64,000 nucleotides of DNA, from assembly GCA_905221605.1 (NCBI GenBank), contig CAJNDS010000599.1, positions 31,001 to 95,000 on the forward strand, in the 5' to 3' direction. The notes under the pieces were generated by a model. That model ran no database searches and was not told the origin of the DNA. It saw only the letters and a program-made list of their open reading frames with translations. Numbering within the stretch: position 1 is the first letter of the stretch; every line of letters starts with the position of its first letter. Both the position numbers and the translations under genes were made by a program. This stretch comes from Symbiodinium natans (lineage: Eukaryota > Sar > Dinophyceae > Suessiales > Symbiodiniaceae). Shown here in pieces: positions 1 to 10,150 of the stretch.

Positions 1-28
1 CGATCGACACCCCTGAGTTCTAACGCTG

Positions 29-138
29 TTTAGGATTTAGGGTTTAGGGTTTAGGGTCTAGGGTGTAGGGTTTAGGGTTTAGGGTCTAGGGTTTAGGGTT
101 TAGGGTTTAGGGTTTAGGGTTTAGGGTTTAGGGTTTAG
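29..138. repeat. TTTAGGG array
   Basis: A run of TTTAGGG-type heptamers with a few variants (TCTAGGG, GTGTAGGG). It is flanked by ordinary sequence on both sides and so is interstitial, not a chromosome end as far as this window shows. Bases 139-408 hold unique sequence, including a partial copy (about 211-262) of the short GGTACC-containing element described at 11429. Confidence 0.9.
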
Positions 139-408
139 TCAAGTCATCCTTCCCAGATATGCCACAATGGACAGCCCAGCTAATCAATACAACCGCCCTG
201 TTTTTCATACGGAGGGTCCTCGGAATTATGGTCCCTTTTTTGGGGTACCCTTAATATCACAGGACGCCTCGTAAGGAATGACCATCTCTTGTAAGGAATG
301 ACCATCTGCATTTCAAACTGACATGGTTCTGAACCCTAAACTGAATCCACAAAGTGCGACTTCAAGTTTGGAGGTTGATGCTCTAGGTGGTTTAGGCTCC
401 AGGGCGGT

Positions 409-484
409 AACCCTCAACCCTCAACCCTAAACCCTAAACCCTAAACCTTAAGCCCTAAACCCTAAACCCTAAACCCTAAAAACC

Positions 485-551
<67 letters not shown>

Positions 552-1210
552 ACCCTAAACCCAAAACGAAAAGGTTCAGGTCTTTGGCTTCATCACTTTG
601 GTCAGGCCCTCCTACACGAAGCACCCTAACACAAGAGTTTGTGGAGGCAAAAGGACATCGTGGAGCAAAATGGTGGTCAGCATTGGGTCTGTAGGATGCT
701 GTCGATGGGGGGGGGCGGGGGCCCTAGCAGTCCAAAGCCCTAAACCCTAAACCCCAAACCCAAACCCTAAACCCTAAACCCTAAACCCTAAACCCTAAAC
801 CCTAAACCCTAAACCCTAAACCCTAAACCCTAAACTCGAATCCTCAACCCTCAACCCCAAAGCGCAGCGGCTTCTACTGCCGCCCTCCTGGCGCAGGATC
901 TGGCTTTTTTTTTTTGCGGGCTGAGGGTTTGAGGGCGTTCAAAAGGGCCTGTGCACCTTAAACTCTCCAAACACCCTAAACCCTAAACCCTAAACCCCAA
1001 ACCCCAAACCCTAAACCCTAAACCCTAGACAATTCCATCCGTTGGGCTTGGGGCTTGAGGGGCACGTTGAAGCAATACACCTCCCGTGACCCCAGAGCCT
1101 CATAAGCCCAAACCTGAAGCCTCTAAGCTCCCCCCCCCCCCCTCGCCCGCCCAAACAAAAACATAGACCCTAAACCCTAAACCCTAAACCCTAGCCCTAA
1201 ACCCTAAACC
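409..1210. repeat. CCCTAAA/CCCTCAA blocks with unique spacers
   Basis: Four blocks (about 409-562, 738-858, 972-1027, 1165-1210) of CCCTAAA. In 480-550 the unit is homogeneously CCCTCAA. The spacers are 100-170 nt of unique sequence. The spacer near 860-900 could be coding (Ala/Leu-rich in one frame) but is too short to call. The spacer near 1130 contains a C-tract. Confidence 0.85.
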
Positions 1211-1216
1211 TCCCAG

Positions 1217-1304
1217 TCGTCCCCTTGAACCTCCCGGTAGCCCTGCCGTACTCCACGAAATGGCGAACGCCATGGTGGAGGTGAAGCCGCGCCTCGGGTG
1301 CAAG
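1217..1304 (+). CDS. Putative internal exon, unknown protein
   Basis: The frame from 1218 is open for 29 codons and includes SPAVLHEMANAMVEVKPRLG. A CCCAG acceptor lies just before it. The frame runs up to GTTTAGGG, so the donor would be the first two bases of the following telomere-type array. No family recognised. The exon call rests on an open frame, coding-like composition and suitable splice dinucleotides at both ends. Confidence 0.45.
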
Positions 1305-1516
1305 GTTTAGGGTTCGGGGTTTAGGGTTTAGGGCTTCTTAGGGCTTGGGGCTGAGGGGCTTAGGGCTTAGGGGCTTAGGGGCTTCTTAGGGCGTGGGGCT
1401 TAGGGCTCAGGGGCTCAGGGGCTCAGGGGCTTAGGGGCTTAGGGGCTTAGGGGCTTAGGGGCTTAGGGGCTTAGGGGCTTAGGGGCTTAGGGGCTTAGGG
1501 GCTTAGGGGCTTAGGT
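1305..1516. repeat. TTTAGGG array grading into GGGGCTTA 8-mers
   Basis: Starts as TTTAGGG and becomes a homogeneous 8-nt variant (GGGGCTTA) from about 1420 to 1515, which shows local unit turnover inside the block. Confidence 0.9.
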
Positions 1517-1922
1517 CATTTCACCAAGCAGCTTGTGGGGGGTTTTTATTGGAGGAAACTAGGGGGTAATATATATAGGCGGGTAGTATACCCCCCCCCC
1601 TCCAGGTTTCCCCCTTAGATAACCTTAATCAGCCTTGATTATCCCTAAATAGCCTTAATTATGGGGCGAAAGAAGCAAAAACGAAGCAGATAGCTGCTTT
1701 GTGCATGTTCGCAAGCGGCATGAACACGTTTGACACTGCGTCTGGTTGCAGAAACAACAATTCGTTTTTTACAAGGCAAAGCGCGAAACTGTCCAGTGTT
1801 GCGGACATTTTCACAAAACGCTTCTGACAGCGCGTCTTGTTCCAGAGTTGCCAAACATTGTTTTGCATCACGTTGTATGAACCAAGCCCGATAGCCATGA
1901 AATCCTAAGCGCAAAAACTCTC
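1517..1922. other. Unique sequence, no firm gene
   Basis: Non-repetitive sequence with a C-tract near 1591. Two overlapping minus-strand frames are open (1659-1898 and 1645-1914, 79 and 89 codons). The first, rich in Asn, Leu, Phe and Met, looks the more protein-like, but neither is recognised and neither has flanking support. Confidence 0.4.
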
Positions 1923-2370
1923 AAACCTGCAGCCCTAAAGCCCTGAATCCCAAAAGCCCTAAAGCCGAAAGAGACCCAAACCCTAAAAGCCCAAAGCCCT
2001 AAAAACCCTAAGCCCCAAACCCTAAAGCCCTAAACCCTCAGCCCGAAGCCCGAAGCCCTAAACCCTAAACCCTAAACCCTAAACCCTAAACCCTAAACCC
2101 TAAACCCTAAACCCTAAACCCTAAACCCTAAACCCTAAACCCTAAACCCTAAACCCTAAACCCTAAACCCTAAACCCTAAACCCTAAACCCTAAACCCTA
2201 AACCCTAAAACCGAACCCTGAACCCTGAACCCTGAACCCTGAACCCTGAACCCTGAACCCTGAACCCTGAACCCTAAACCCTAAACCCTAAACCCTAAGC
2301 CCTAAACCCTAAACCCAAAACCCTAAGCCCTAAACCCAAAACCCTAAGCCCTAAACCCGAAACCCTAAGC
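1923..2370. repeat. CCCTAAA array with CCCTGAA sub-block
   Basis: About 450 nt. The core (2053-2210) is nearly perfect CCCTAAA; 2211-2272 is homogeneous CCCTGAA; the edges are degenerate (CCCTAAG and others). Confidence 0.92.
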
Positions 2371-2466
2371 CATCAACAAAGTTCGTCCAAGGATTTGGGC
2401 CCAACCCAGGCCAGGGGGATGCCCGGGCGGGAAGGCGACGTAGTCCTCTAGATTGGGGACTCGTTC

Positions 2467-2560
2467 AGGGTGTAGGGTTTAGCGTTTAGGGTCTAGGGTT
2501 TAGGTTTAGGGTTTAGGTTTTAGGGTTTAGGGTTTAGGGTCTAGGGTTTCAGGTTTAGGG
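2467..2560. repeat. TTTAGGG array
   Basis: Short block in the opposite orientation to the preceding one, so adjacent blocks are not one continuous array. Confidence 0.85.
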
Positions 2561-2617
2561 GCACCCCTAACCTAGAAGAAGAATCTTGGCTTCACCCCCT
2601 TGCTCAGACCAAACCGG

Positions 2618-2713
2618 GGGTAGGGGGGTAGGGGGGGAGGGGGGGGAGGGGGGAGGACGGGGGGGGGGGGGAGGGGGTGGGGGGGGGGGAGGGGGAAGGA
2701 GGGGGGGGGGGGA
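2618..2713. repeat. G-rich tract
   Basis: About 95 nt almost purely G on the + strand with occasional A, T or C. It creates long artefactual proline- or glycine-rich open frames on both strands. Confidence 0.85.
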
Positions 2714-3022
2714 TGTTTTGGCCCGATGTGCTCGCTTGCATATTGCTGGTGGGCTGCAACAGGTCTTGAAGGCTTTGAGAGTGCTGTCTGACATTGCATT
2801 GACACCGGATGCGGTGACCACTCAAGCCAGGGACTACTCGTTCGATGGAAGTGGGGAGCCTGTCATTGCTCTGCTGGACGCGGCTGCGCTTCAGGTTTGG
2901 GCGCAATGGGAAGCAAAGCAGGATTACATGGGGAGAGGATCAGTGAGGACCTGACTCTGGGCCAGCTTGCGCAACTCAGCGAGCGGAAGAAACCCAAGCA
3001 ACCGCCCCTCATTGACGTTCAG
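2714..3022 (+). CDS. Putative exon(s), unknown protein, one frame change
   Basis: The first frame gives protein-like sequence to about 2930 (for example GGLQQVLKALRVLSDIALTP and GEPVIALLDAAALQVW). From about 2935 a different frame continues it (EDLTLGQLAQLSERKKPKQP). Either a short intron lies between (GT at 2896 to AG near 2955) or one copy carries a 1-nt frameshift. The right end at TTCAG|GA would be a GA donor. No family recognised; composition is typical of soluble protein. Confidence 0.5.
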
Positions 3023-3226
3023 GATTCCTTGGGAAGTCCTTTTATTATAAGGTGACGCACAAAAAGGGACCCCCCAAAAAGACCTCCTTCAGAGTACGGC
3101 CCATATGCAGGGTAGGGATTTTGATTGAGGTCCAACACTTCACATTTCAGACCGTCAAATACTCTCCTGTCCGATTCTCTGTTAGGAATCCTGCCCAAGC
3201 CCAATTCAAGTCCGAAGTGCTGGAAC

Positions 3227-3953
3227 CCGAAACCCTAAACCCTAAACCCTAAACCCTAAACCCTAAACCCTAAACCCTAAACCCTAAACCCTTTGTGCCT
3301 ATGACCCCAAGCCGGAAACGCGAATCCAAGACACCCACTAAGTCCCGAGACCTTCAGACCCCATATCACTCAACACGCCCGATGCCCTCATCCAGCAAAA
3401 ACTGATCCGGGGTTTAGGGTTTAGGGTTTAAGGTTTAGGGTTTAGGGTTCAGGGTTCAGGGTTCAGGGTTTCATGTTGGGCTCTTTTGGGGTTTGTGGTG
3501 CCCCTTCTGCAGAGTGTAGGGGAGCCAAGAATAGGCCCTGCGCCTACATCATAATCAAGGTCGTCCTCCCCATATCCTCAAGGGTCTACGGTTTAGGGTT
3601 TAGGGCTTATACCTGCGGCGCTATTTATACCTAGAGTTTCGTAGAAACTACCCTCAATTAGTAGGTACAACCCGTAGAAATGTAGGGTAAAGAGCTTAGG
3701 GTCAAGCACTTCTAGCCTAAACGTCTGAAGGACTAAGCCATGGCGGCTTCGGGTCAAGCCCTAAACCCTAAACCCTAAACCCTAAACCCTAAACCCTAAA
3801 CCCTAAACCCTAAACCCTAAACCCTAAACCCTAAACCCTAAACCCTAAACCCCCTAAACCCTAAACCCTAAACCCTAAACCCTAAACCCTAAACCCTAAC
3901 CCTAAACCCTAAACCCTAAACCCTAAACCCTAAACCTTAAACCCTAACTCCTT
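3227..3953. repeat. Three telomere-type blocks with spacers
   Basis: Blocks at about 3227-3294 (CCCTAAA), 3413-3472 (TTTAGGG, variants GGGTTCA) and 3756-3953 (CCCTAAA, nearly pure). The spacer 3300-3410 has one open + frame starting MTPSRKRESKTPTKSRD and ending at TGA 3402, possibly a small exon. The spacer 3473-3755 shows nothing recognisable. Confidence 0.85.
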
Positions 3954-4071
3954 CTTGGCCAGGCAGCCGCACACTGACGGCATAGCACGGCTTGCGGCGC
4001 CCAGGGAAGGGGAGAGCTGATGGGGTGTGGCGTTTCGGGTTTTTGAGGGCAGGGCGCGGGATGAGGGTGGA

Positions 4072-4180
4072 GGTTTAGGGTTTAGGGTTTGGGGTTTGGG
4101 GTTTGGGGTTTGGGATTTGGGGTTTGGGGTTTTGGGGTTTTGATGTTAGGGTTTAGGGTTTAGGGTTTAGGGTTTAGGGT
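4072..4180. repeat. TTTAGGG/TTTGGGG array
   Basis: Block with a homogeneous TTTGGGG centre (about 4088-4135) flanked by TTTAGGG. Confidence 0.88.
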
Positions 4181-5386
4181 GTCGTGGTTGAGGTTTGGGT
4201 TTTTTGGGTTCTGGGCGTCTTGGGGTTTAGGATCTGAGGTTTCTCAAAAATCTGGTTTTCTTATAAAGTTCTACTCCTTGCAACCAACTCAAATCCATGG
4301 CTCAATGCACAATTCATATCTCCCGATGAAGCAACTCCTCCTAAATACGCCCCAATTGTGATCAATGTGATTCACATTTCCTGTTTCATTCTGTTTAAAA
4401 TTAAAAATTCATTGGTCAAAGAACCTTACACTTGCGTCAAATAGAAGCATTTCCTTATATAAATGATTTGAGTGATTGAATACAATCGACAGTCTTGAAC
4501 TTGAAAAACATTTAATTCGTTTTTTGGCTCCAAATAGTGTTGATGTCCATGAATATTACAGAAACCTTTGACAATAAGACAGGTATGTTAGATTTATGCT
4601 GCATGTCCAAAAACTGTGGTGTGCGTTTGCTCTCTCAACCGTTTATCGCTATTTTGGATTATTGGTTCCGTTTTTTAAGTTATTGCAAATAACTGCTTGT
4701 AATTGATATGTAAATATTTCAGAATCGCGTGAATCACCTTTAAATTCTTGAGTATCTGTGAATTTCGCATGTCAATCGTTGTATCAAATGTGACGGTATT
4801 TTGTAATTTGGTGATTGTATTGGAAGACCTACTCAGTGTAATTACTAATATATCTGGTAAAGTGAGGGTGCAGGGCTTCAGGGTGCAGGGCTGACGAAAG
4901 ACCAAGACCCCAACTTTCCAGGTTGAGATTCTAGCCAGAATGTGGTGTGGCTCCTGCTTCTTGCTAGCTTTCGCTGGATGTTGTTGAACCTTGGGGGTTG
5001 GGGGGAGGGAGGGGGGGGGGGGTAAGGGAGGGGGGGTGTTTGATCTCTCCCCAATGACATCAGAAAGCTCAAAAGGCACGATATTTCTTGCGTCCCACCT
5101 CGAGATTTCACAGCAGGGGGGGGGGGTGGGGGGGCAGAGGGTGTGATTACCCCAAACCCAATAACCCCAAGACCGTAAGCCCTAAACCCCAAACCCTAAA
5201 CCTAACTAGAGGATGAGGAAAGCGAGTAGGGAGCCGAACCTCAGGTGTCCTTCCTTTAGCCTCTTCCTCCATAGTTTTAGGGTTTAGGGTTTCGAGTGTA
5301 CGATTTAGGGTTTAGGGGTGGGGGAACCTTGTACCCTGAAGACCCAACAGGCTGAAGTCCCCGAGAAACAGCCCAGCTTTCTCCAG
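4181..5386. other. AT-rich unique stretch with G-tracts
   Basis: About 650 nt of AT-rich sequence (4230-4860), unlike the rest of the window, then G-tracts at 4998-5040 and 5115-5136. No coding frame supported; the proline-rich minus-strand frames are products of the G-tracts. I see no gene here. Confidence 0.5.
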
Positions 5387-5440
5387 GTACCAGCATCGGA
5401 TGCCGGTGACCGCTCTGCTGTTGGTTGTGCTTCATAAGGG
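5387..5440 (+). CDS. Putative short exon, hydrophobic
   Basis: After a TCCAG acceptor, one frame reads YQHRMPVTALLLVVLHKG and ends at a GT that begins the GGGTTGA array at 5441. Short and unrecognised; could be part of a membrane segment. Confidence 0.35.
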
Positions 5441-5551
5441 GTTGAGGGTTGAGGGTTTAGGGTTCAGGGTTGGGGGTTTAGGGTTGAGGGTTTAGGGTTT
5501 ATGGTTGAGGTTTTTAGGGGTTTCGGGTTGAGGGGTTTGGGATTAAGGGTC

Positions 5552-5650
5552 GGGATGTTCCCCCCTCTACTAACACTCCTTAATGGGGACTAGAGTATCC
5601 CCAAGTATCATCCTTACTCAGGACTGTTAGTATAATGGGGGGAGCATCCC
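5552..5650. mobile_element. Inverted-repeat element, family M1 copy 1
   Basis: A 99-nt palindromic element. It begins GGGATGTTCCCCCC and ends GGGGGGAGCATCCC, with a second inner inverted match, TACTAACACTCCT against AGGACTGTTAGTA. Related copies occur at 8397 and 59032. It has no coding capacity; it resembles a MITE (miniature inverted-repeat transposable element). Confidence 0.75.
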
Positions 5651-5769
5651 AAGTTTAGGGTTTAGGGTTTTGGGTTTTGGGTTTTGGGTTTTGGGTTTAG
5701 GGAGGTTCGCATCTTGGGAGGGTGTCGACGTGAAAGCTCGGTTGCGCGTGGGTGAGTGGGTATGTGGCC

Positions 5770-6073
5770 CTCAACCCTAAACCTAAACCCTGAACCCTAA
5801 ACCCTAAACCCTAAACCCTAAAGCCTAAACCCTAAACCCTAAACCCTAAACCCTAAACCCGAAGCCCTAAACCCTCAAACCCTCAAACCCTCAACCCTAA
5901 ACCCTAAACGCTAAAACCCTAAAAACCCTCAAAACCCTCAAAACCCTAAAACCCTAAAACCCTAAAACCCTAAAACCCTAAAACCCTAAAACCCTAAAAC
6001 CCTAAAACCCTAAAACCCTAAAACCCTAAAACCCTAAAACCCTAAACCTGGAACCCTAAATCCTAAATCCTAT
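5770..6073. repeat. CCCTAAA array with CCCTAAAA 8-mer block
   Basis: CCCTAAA to about 5925, then a homogeneous 8-nt unit CCCTAAAA from about 5940 to 6045. Confidence 0.92.
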
Positions 6074-6149
6074 GGTTTAGGATCGGCTGCTTAACCAAAG
6101 AAGGGCCTTTAAGACCTATCAACCAGAATGGGGGTTTACGACAATGAGG

Positions 6150-6325
6150 GACCCCTCTTACAGTCCCCAAATACTAGGATTCCCTGATAATAGGGACCCC
6201 AAAAAGGGTCCTAAACCCTAAGCCCTAAGCCCTAAGCCCTAAGCCCTAAGCCCTAAGCCCTAAGCCCTAAGCCCTAAGCCCTAAGCCCTAAGCCCTAAGC
6301 CCTAAGCCCTAAACCCTAAACCCTA
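6150..6325. repeat. Family M3 element fragment followed by CCCTAAG array
   Basis: About 6150-6212 matches the dispersed element described at 11429 (CCCCAAATACTAGGAT, then CCCTGATAATA). It is followed by about 15 nearly perfect CCCTAAG units (6206-6315), another block-specific variant. Confidence 0.8.
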
Positions 6326-6328
6326 TTT

Positions 6329-6448
6329 TCGGACACCCCCACATCTTCTTGGCCAACGGACTCTGAGAGAGGTACAGATGTGGTGTCTGCCGAGGATGTG
6401 GATGAGGCCTGCGCTGGGGGGGTTGCAGCCCCACTCTCTATGTCCTAA
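6329..6448 (+). CDS. Putative terminal exon, acidic, unknown
   Basis: The frame from 6329 reads SDTPTSSWPTDSERGTDVVS, then AEDVDEACAGGVAAPLSMS, and ends at TAA 6446-6448. That TAA is the first CCCTAAA-type unit of the next array, so either the array supplies the stop or a donor lies just before it. Composition is clearly protein-like; no family recognised. Confidence 0.45.
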   Translation, partial: SDTPTSSWPTDSERGTDVVSAEDVDEACAGGVAAPLSMS

Positions 6449-6659
6449 CCCTAAACCCGAAACCCTAAACCCTAAACCCTAATACTTTTCGCCTTTAATA
6501 ACCCTAACTCTTTCTGGGACGTGTACCTGTAGGCGGCTGTAGGGCTTCAGGGGTTTAAGGCTTTTGGATTCGGTTTAAGGGCTTTGGTAAGGTAAACCCT
6601 AAACCTAAACCCTCAACCCTCAACCCTCAACCCTCAACCCTAAACCCTAAACCATGTAG

Positions 6660-6813
6660 GGGTGTGCAAAATTGGTGACGCCGTGGATGTTCTCAAGGCC
6701 AATTTTGAGTCGTTCACAGCTCCGCTCAAGGAGGAGGAGCTAAAGTGGAAGCTTCCAACAGAGGCAAAGGTCCTTGGTCATTCGTTTGCCCGCATTGAAA
6801 CAGAACCAGGGGA
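6660..6813 (+). CDS. Putative internal exon, unknown protein
   Basis: After a TGTAG acceptor, the frame from 6662 reads VCKIGDAVDVLKANFESFTA, then PLKEEELKWKLPTEAKVLGH, then SFARIETEPG. It ends where GTAAACCC begins the next array, a good GT donor. Highly protein-like, probably a soluble enzyme or adaptor. Unrecognised. Confidence 0.6.
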
Positions 6814-6895
6814 GTAAACCCTAAACCCTAAACCCTAAACCCTAAACCCTAAACCCTAAACCCTAAACCCTAAACCCTAAACCCTAAACCCTAAC
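6814..6895. repeat. CCCTAAA array
   Basis: Eleven near-perfect heptamers lying directly between two coding-like islands. Confidence 0.92.
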
Positions 6896-6900
6896 TTCCG

Positions 6901-7358
6901 GTGGATCTCGATCTCACTGTGGGACCTCTCAAGCTTCAAATCAAGGTGCCGGCAGGCCGCGATGTGGTACTACCCACATTAGGTGCAGAGAAAGTCATGG
7001 TCTGCGCATTCTGGGCACTTGAGCGGAAGTGCACGACTCTTCAAAGACAGCCACAGGAGAAGACATCAGATTCGCGCGGTCGGCAGTATTTCTCGCAGAG
7101 AAGGGGCTCTTGGGCCCCGCAGAACTCAGAGAGTCGCTGCTCGCGATGCACCGTGAGTTTCGTGGTAAAGGAATGGACCACTCGGTGGCGCTCTCCGTCT
7201 TCGGGACAGGCAACAGCGCAAGCGACAGGACTGGTGAAGACTGCGCACAGGACGCAACGGACAACGATGGCTCCCCAGCACTGCCAGTAGAGTTTACTAC
7301 CTTCGCAGCAAAATCGGATGACCTTGCTACAACCCTGCCTCCTTCTTCAGGCAGCTAG
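6901..7358 (+). CDS. Putative exons ending in a stop, unknown protein
   Basis: One frame from 6901 reads VDLDLTVGPLKLQIKVPAGR and goes on to about 7027 (ALERK). The frame from 7029 then reads HDSSKTATGEDIRFARSAVF, then LAEKGLLGPAELRESLLAMH and REFRGKGMDHSVALSVFG, and continues to TAG 7356-7358. The join is a frame change, either a small unresolved intron or a frameshift. The second half has a helical, amphipathic look. No family recognised; the acceptor for the first part is not obvious. Confidence 0.5.
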
Positions 7359-7364
7359 GACCTT

Positions 7365-7408
7365 ACTTAGGGTTTAAGGTTTAGGGTTTAGGGTTTAGGG
7401 TTTAGGGT

Positions 7409-7468
<60 letters not shown>

Positions 7469-7508
7469 GGTTTAGAGTTTAGGGTTTAGGGTTTAGGGTT
7501 TAGGGTTT
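7365..7508. repeat. TTTAGGG array with GGGTTGA sub-block
   Basis: About 10 units of homogeneous GGGTTGA in the centre (7405-7470), flanked by TTTAGGG. Confidence 0.9.
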
Positions 7509-7568
7509 ACACCCAGATCTCACTCAACCTTTCCTCAACCACCAACCACCGGGGGTGGGGTGGTTCAG

Positions 7569-7652
7569 GAAGGTTGGCACCCCCGGGCCTCAGAGAGACT
7601 GGCAGGCGCAGCATGTCGGGTTGCATGAGAGGAGCTCCGAACTCCCACTCAG
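7569..7652 (+). CDS. Putative internal exon
   Basis: After TTCAG, one frame reads KVGTPGPQRDWQAQHVGLHE, then RSSELPL. The end is CAG|GTTTAGGG, so the donor GT is the first unit of the following array (7653-7802). Unrecognised. Confidence 0.45.
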
Positions 7653-7802
7653 GTTTAGGGTTTAGGGTTTAGGGTTTAGGGTTTAGGGTTTAGGGTTTAG
7701 GGTTTAGGGTTTAGGGTTTAGGGTTTAGGTTTTAGGGTTTAGGGTTTCAGTTTAGGGTACAGGGTTTAGGTTTTAGGGTTTAGGGTTCAGGGTTCAGGGT
7801 TT
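7653..7802. repeat. TTTAGGG array
   Basis: Twelve nearly perfect units followed by variants (GGGTACA, GGGTTCA). Confidence 0.92.
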
Positions 7803-7974
7803 AGGGGACCCATCTTCAAGGCAACCTAAACAGGAGGCCTTGGAAAGCAATCCCCTCGTCATTTTAAGTTTAGAAGCGGCCCCAAGATTAACCCTGAATC
7901 ACGAAGCCCTGCCCGCCTCAAACTCTGGGGTTTTGGGTTTTATTGGCCTAATCCCCTAAAGCATCCTACAACTT

Positions 7975-8050
7975 CAGGGTTGAGGGCTTTAGGGTTGAGG
8001 GCTTTAGGGTTCAGGGTTTAGGGTTTAGGGTTTAGGGTTGAGGGTTTAGG
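7975..8050. repeat. Degenerate TTTAGGG block
   Basis: Alternating GGGTTGAGGGCTTTA and TTTAGGG units. The 7803-7974 spacer shows no convincing gene. Confidence 0.75.
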
Positions 8051-8071
8051 GAACTGTGAGCCACACCTGAG

Positions 8072-8170
8072 GAAGACTTCCAGCTTTCTCCTCTCACCGA
8101 CCGCGCGCCTCCAGCCCCGTCCATTGACATCCCTGGTCAGGCCGAGGCCCCCCTGAGACTTTGCTTTCCA
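8072..8170 (+). CDS. Putative internal exon
   Basis: Thirty-three codons after CTGAG: EEDFQLSPLTDRAPPAPSID, then IPGQAEAPLRLCFP. The end is at GT of GTTTAGGG, again an array-supplied donor. Acidic and Pro-rich, probably linker sequence; unrecognised. Confidence 0.5.
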
Positions 8171-8275
8171 GTTTAGGGCTTAGGGTTTTAGGGTTCAGGG
8201 TTCAGGGTTCAGGGTTTAGGGTTTAGGGTTTAGGGTTTAGGGTTTGGGGTTTAGGGTTTAGGGTTTAGGGTTTGA
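8171..8275. repeat. TTTAGGG array
   Basis: TTTAGGG with GGGTTCA and TTTGGGG variants. Confidence 0.88.
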
Positions 8276-8396
8276 GGGTGTTGGGAGTTTGTGTTCCGGG
8301 TCTGACATCCATCGTATTGGTCTACAATGCTTGGAGATGGGGTCGCTGCGGTCTCAGCTACGGTACCTCTGTCCCTTCTGTCTAGGGTGAACCATT

Positions 8397-8463
8397 GAGA
8401 TGTTCCGTCTTATGCTAACAGTCCTTTATAGAGCTCTTCAGGACTGCTAGTGTAAGGGGGATC
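8397..8463. mobile_element. Inverted-repeat element, family M1 copy 2
   Basis: Shorter, diverged copy. GATGTTCC and CTAACAGTCCT on the left face AGGACTGCTAG and GGGGGATC on the right around a GAGCTC centre. Confidence 0.65.
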
Positions 8464-8539
8464 AACCCTAAACCCTAAACCCTAAACCCTAAACCCTAAA
8501 CCCTATATAAACCCTACACCCTAAACCCTAAACCCTAAG

Positions 8540-8614
8540 CGCTTGAACCACATGAAGCCTCCCTCGGCAACTTCCCTTTTTTTGGACCTTGTCATCAGCA
8601 GCTGCGCTGCGAAC
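8540..8614 (+). CDS. Putative internal exon
   Basis: Twenty-five codons: RLNHMKPPSATSLFLDLVIS, then SCAAN. Acceptor AAG comes from the end of the preceding CCCTAAG block; donor GTTTAG comes from the next block. Short and unrecognised. Confidence 0.4.
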
Positions 8615-8822
8615 GTTTAGCGTTTAGGGTTTAGGGTTTAGGTTCTAAGAAAATCGTCCAGGAAAGGGTCTAGGGTCTAGGGTCTATGGTCTAGGGTCTA
8701 GGGTCCAGGGTCTAGGGTCTAGGGTCTAGGGTCTAGGGTCTAGGGTTTAGGGTTTAGGGTTTAGGGTTTAGTTTAGGGTTTAGGGTTTCGGGTGTAGGGT
8801 GTAGGGTGTTGGGTTTAGGGTT
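8615..8822. repeat. TTTAGGG array with GGGTCTA sub-block
   Basis: About 11 units of GGGTCTA (8665-8745), then TTTAGGG, then GTGTAGGG variants. Confidence 0.9.
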
Positions 8823-9232
8823 TTATCGGTCCGCAGGCGGAACCCTATGCAAGGCAGGGCGTAGGCTGGGGATGTCCATCCCAGGGAGACTTGCAGTGGA
8901 AGAATGCGACAATTCTCCCTAACGAAAGGGGTCTTACTAAATACTACACTTTTTGCTTAAAAACTACAAAACACAAAACATGTTCTTCCTGATAATAGGG
9001 ATTACTGTCTTTTGTTTTGGGGTAGTTTTGAAGCAACTAGTAGAATCGTGTTCCCTTGTGGTCCCTATCCCTTTTTTTTGGGGGGGGGGGGGGGGGGCGC
9101 CCTAGATACAAGTGCCAAAAAGGTCCCCTACTTTGGGGAGCCTACCGTTGCCGTGGGGCCTGGGATGAGGGAAAAATGTTTAGGGCAAGTGTAGGGCTTA
9201 GAGTTTCGGATTGTATCTAATCATTAGGGTTT

Positions 9233-9900
9233 TTGGTGGAGGGTTTTGTACCCCCAAAGCCTAATCTCCAAACTCAGGACTTAGGCCAATACATTCTCCG
9301 GCGCCTCCCAAGGGAAACTTGCCGAAAACTGCTGGACGGAGTTGGCCTGTCTCAGTGCCTGACGATCCCGTTTGCCCAGCTCAACCTGCTCCGTGTGACA
9401 TGGCACTGCATTTCTGTTCGACACGCCTGGGGTCTCATCCATCACCCGGCGGAGAGGCACGGCTCCTCTGCATCACCAGCCAAGGCTGCGGTAGATCTGA
9501 AGCTTGCGCGAACCTCCAAAGCAAATACAGTATCGCAGCCTATTGGTCCCTTGCGACCTGTGGAGTGGAACAGAGCTTCACTCGAAACAAGATGGCGCGA
9601 ATATAAGACGAAGTGCTATAAACCTGCTCCGCTGGCTGTTGGATCCCAAGCTACCCGGCTCCGCAACCCTAAGCAACTTGCCGGACTGCTTTTGCTGCCT
9701 CAGACGTCACCCTTCGCATCTCACGTTCTCGCATCCTAACCTCAGCTCTGGCCAAGCCACAGCAGACGCCCTAAACTGCGAGCAAGGCCTGATTAGCTAC
9801 CGGCTAAGCCGCAAGCCGCCACGAGCCCGCCCAGCCTCCAGCGACGGAAGCCTGCAACTGAGTAGCGGCAGTCTAGCAGTTGGAGGCCAATGCCCTCCTT
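9233..9900 (+). CDS. Possible coding region, frame uncertain
   Basis: A 670-nt island free of telomere repeats with three long overlapping + frames (9233-9739, 9319-9606, 9504-9902). The first includes LGQYILRRLPRETCRKLLDG and PVEWNRASLETRWREYKTKC, which look like protein. Frames probably change through frameshifts or tiny introns. No family recognised. It is preceded by a G-tract at 9079-9098. Confidence 0.35.
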
Positions 9901-10150
9901 AGCGCCAGAAAAGTTAGCTTTTGGCGCCGTACCGCATTTCTCACAGCTTTGAAAGGGCTAACAGCCCTTTGAAAATTTAGGATGTAGGATTTCAACCCTC
10001 TCGATTTGGAAACAGGAGAATCTTGCCCTCCGCTCTGCGATCAAGAAACGAGTGCAACAAAGAAATCCGAAACAAGGAGAGAACTGTCACGGTAAAATAC
10101 CTCAAATCCCTAGTGGAGTAAGGTTTGGGTGCGGGCCCAGTGAGCAAGCC

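Noticed and set aside
1-138. TTTAGGG at the window start as a chromosome end.
   Set aside because: The block is preceded by 28 nt of other sequence and identical blocks occur throughout, so there is no evidence for a true telomere.
1341-1515. Regularly spaced units as a CRISPR array.
   Set aside because: Units are 7-9 nt tandem repeats without spacers, in a eukaryotic context.
2567-2906. Proline-rich and glycine-rich open frames on both strands (also at 4675-5192).
   Set aside because: They follow from G-tracts; only the part after 2714 in the + frame looks like protein.
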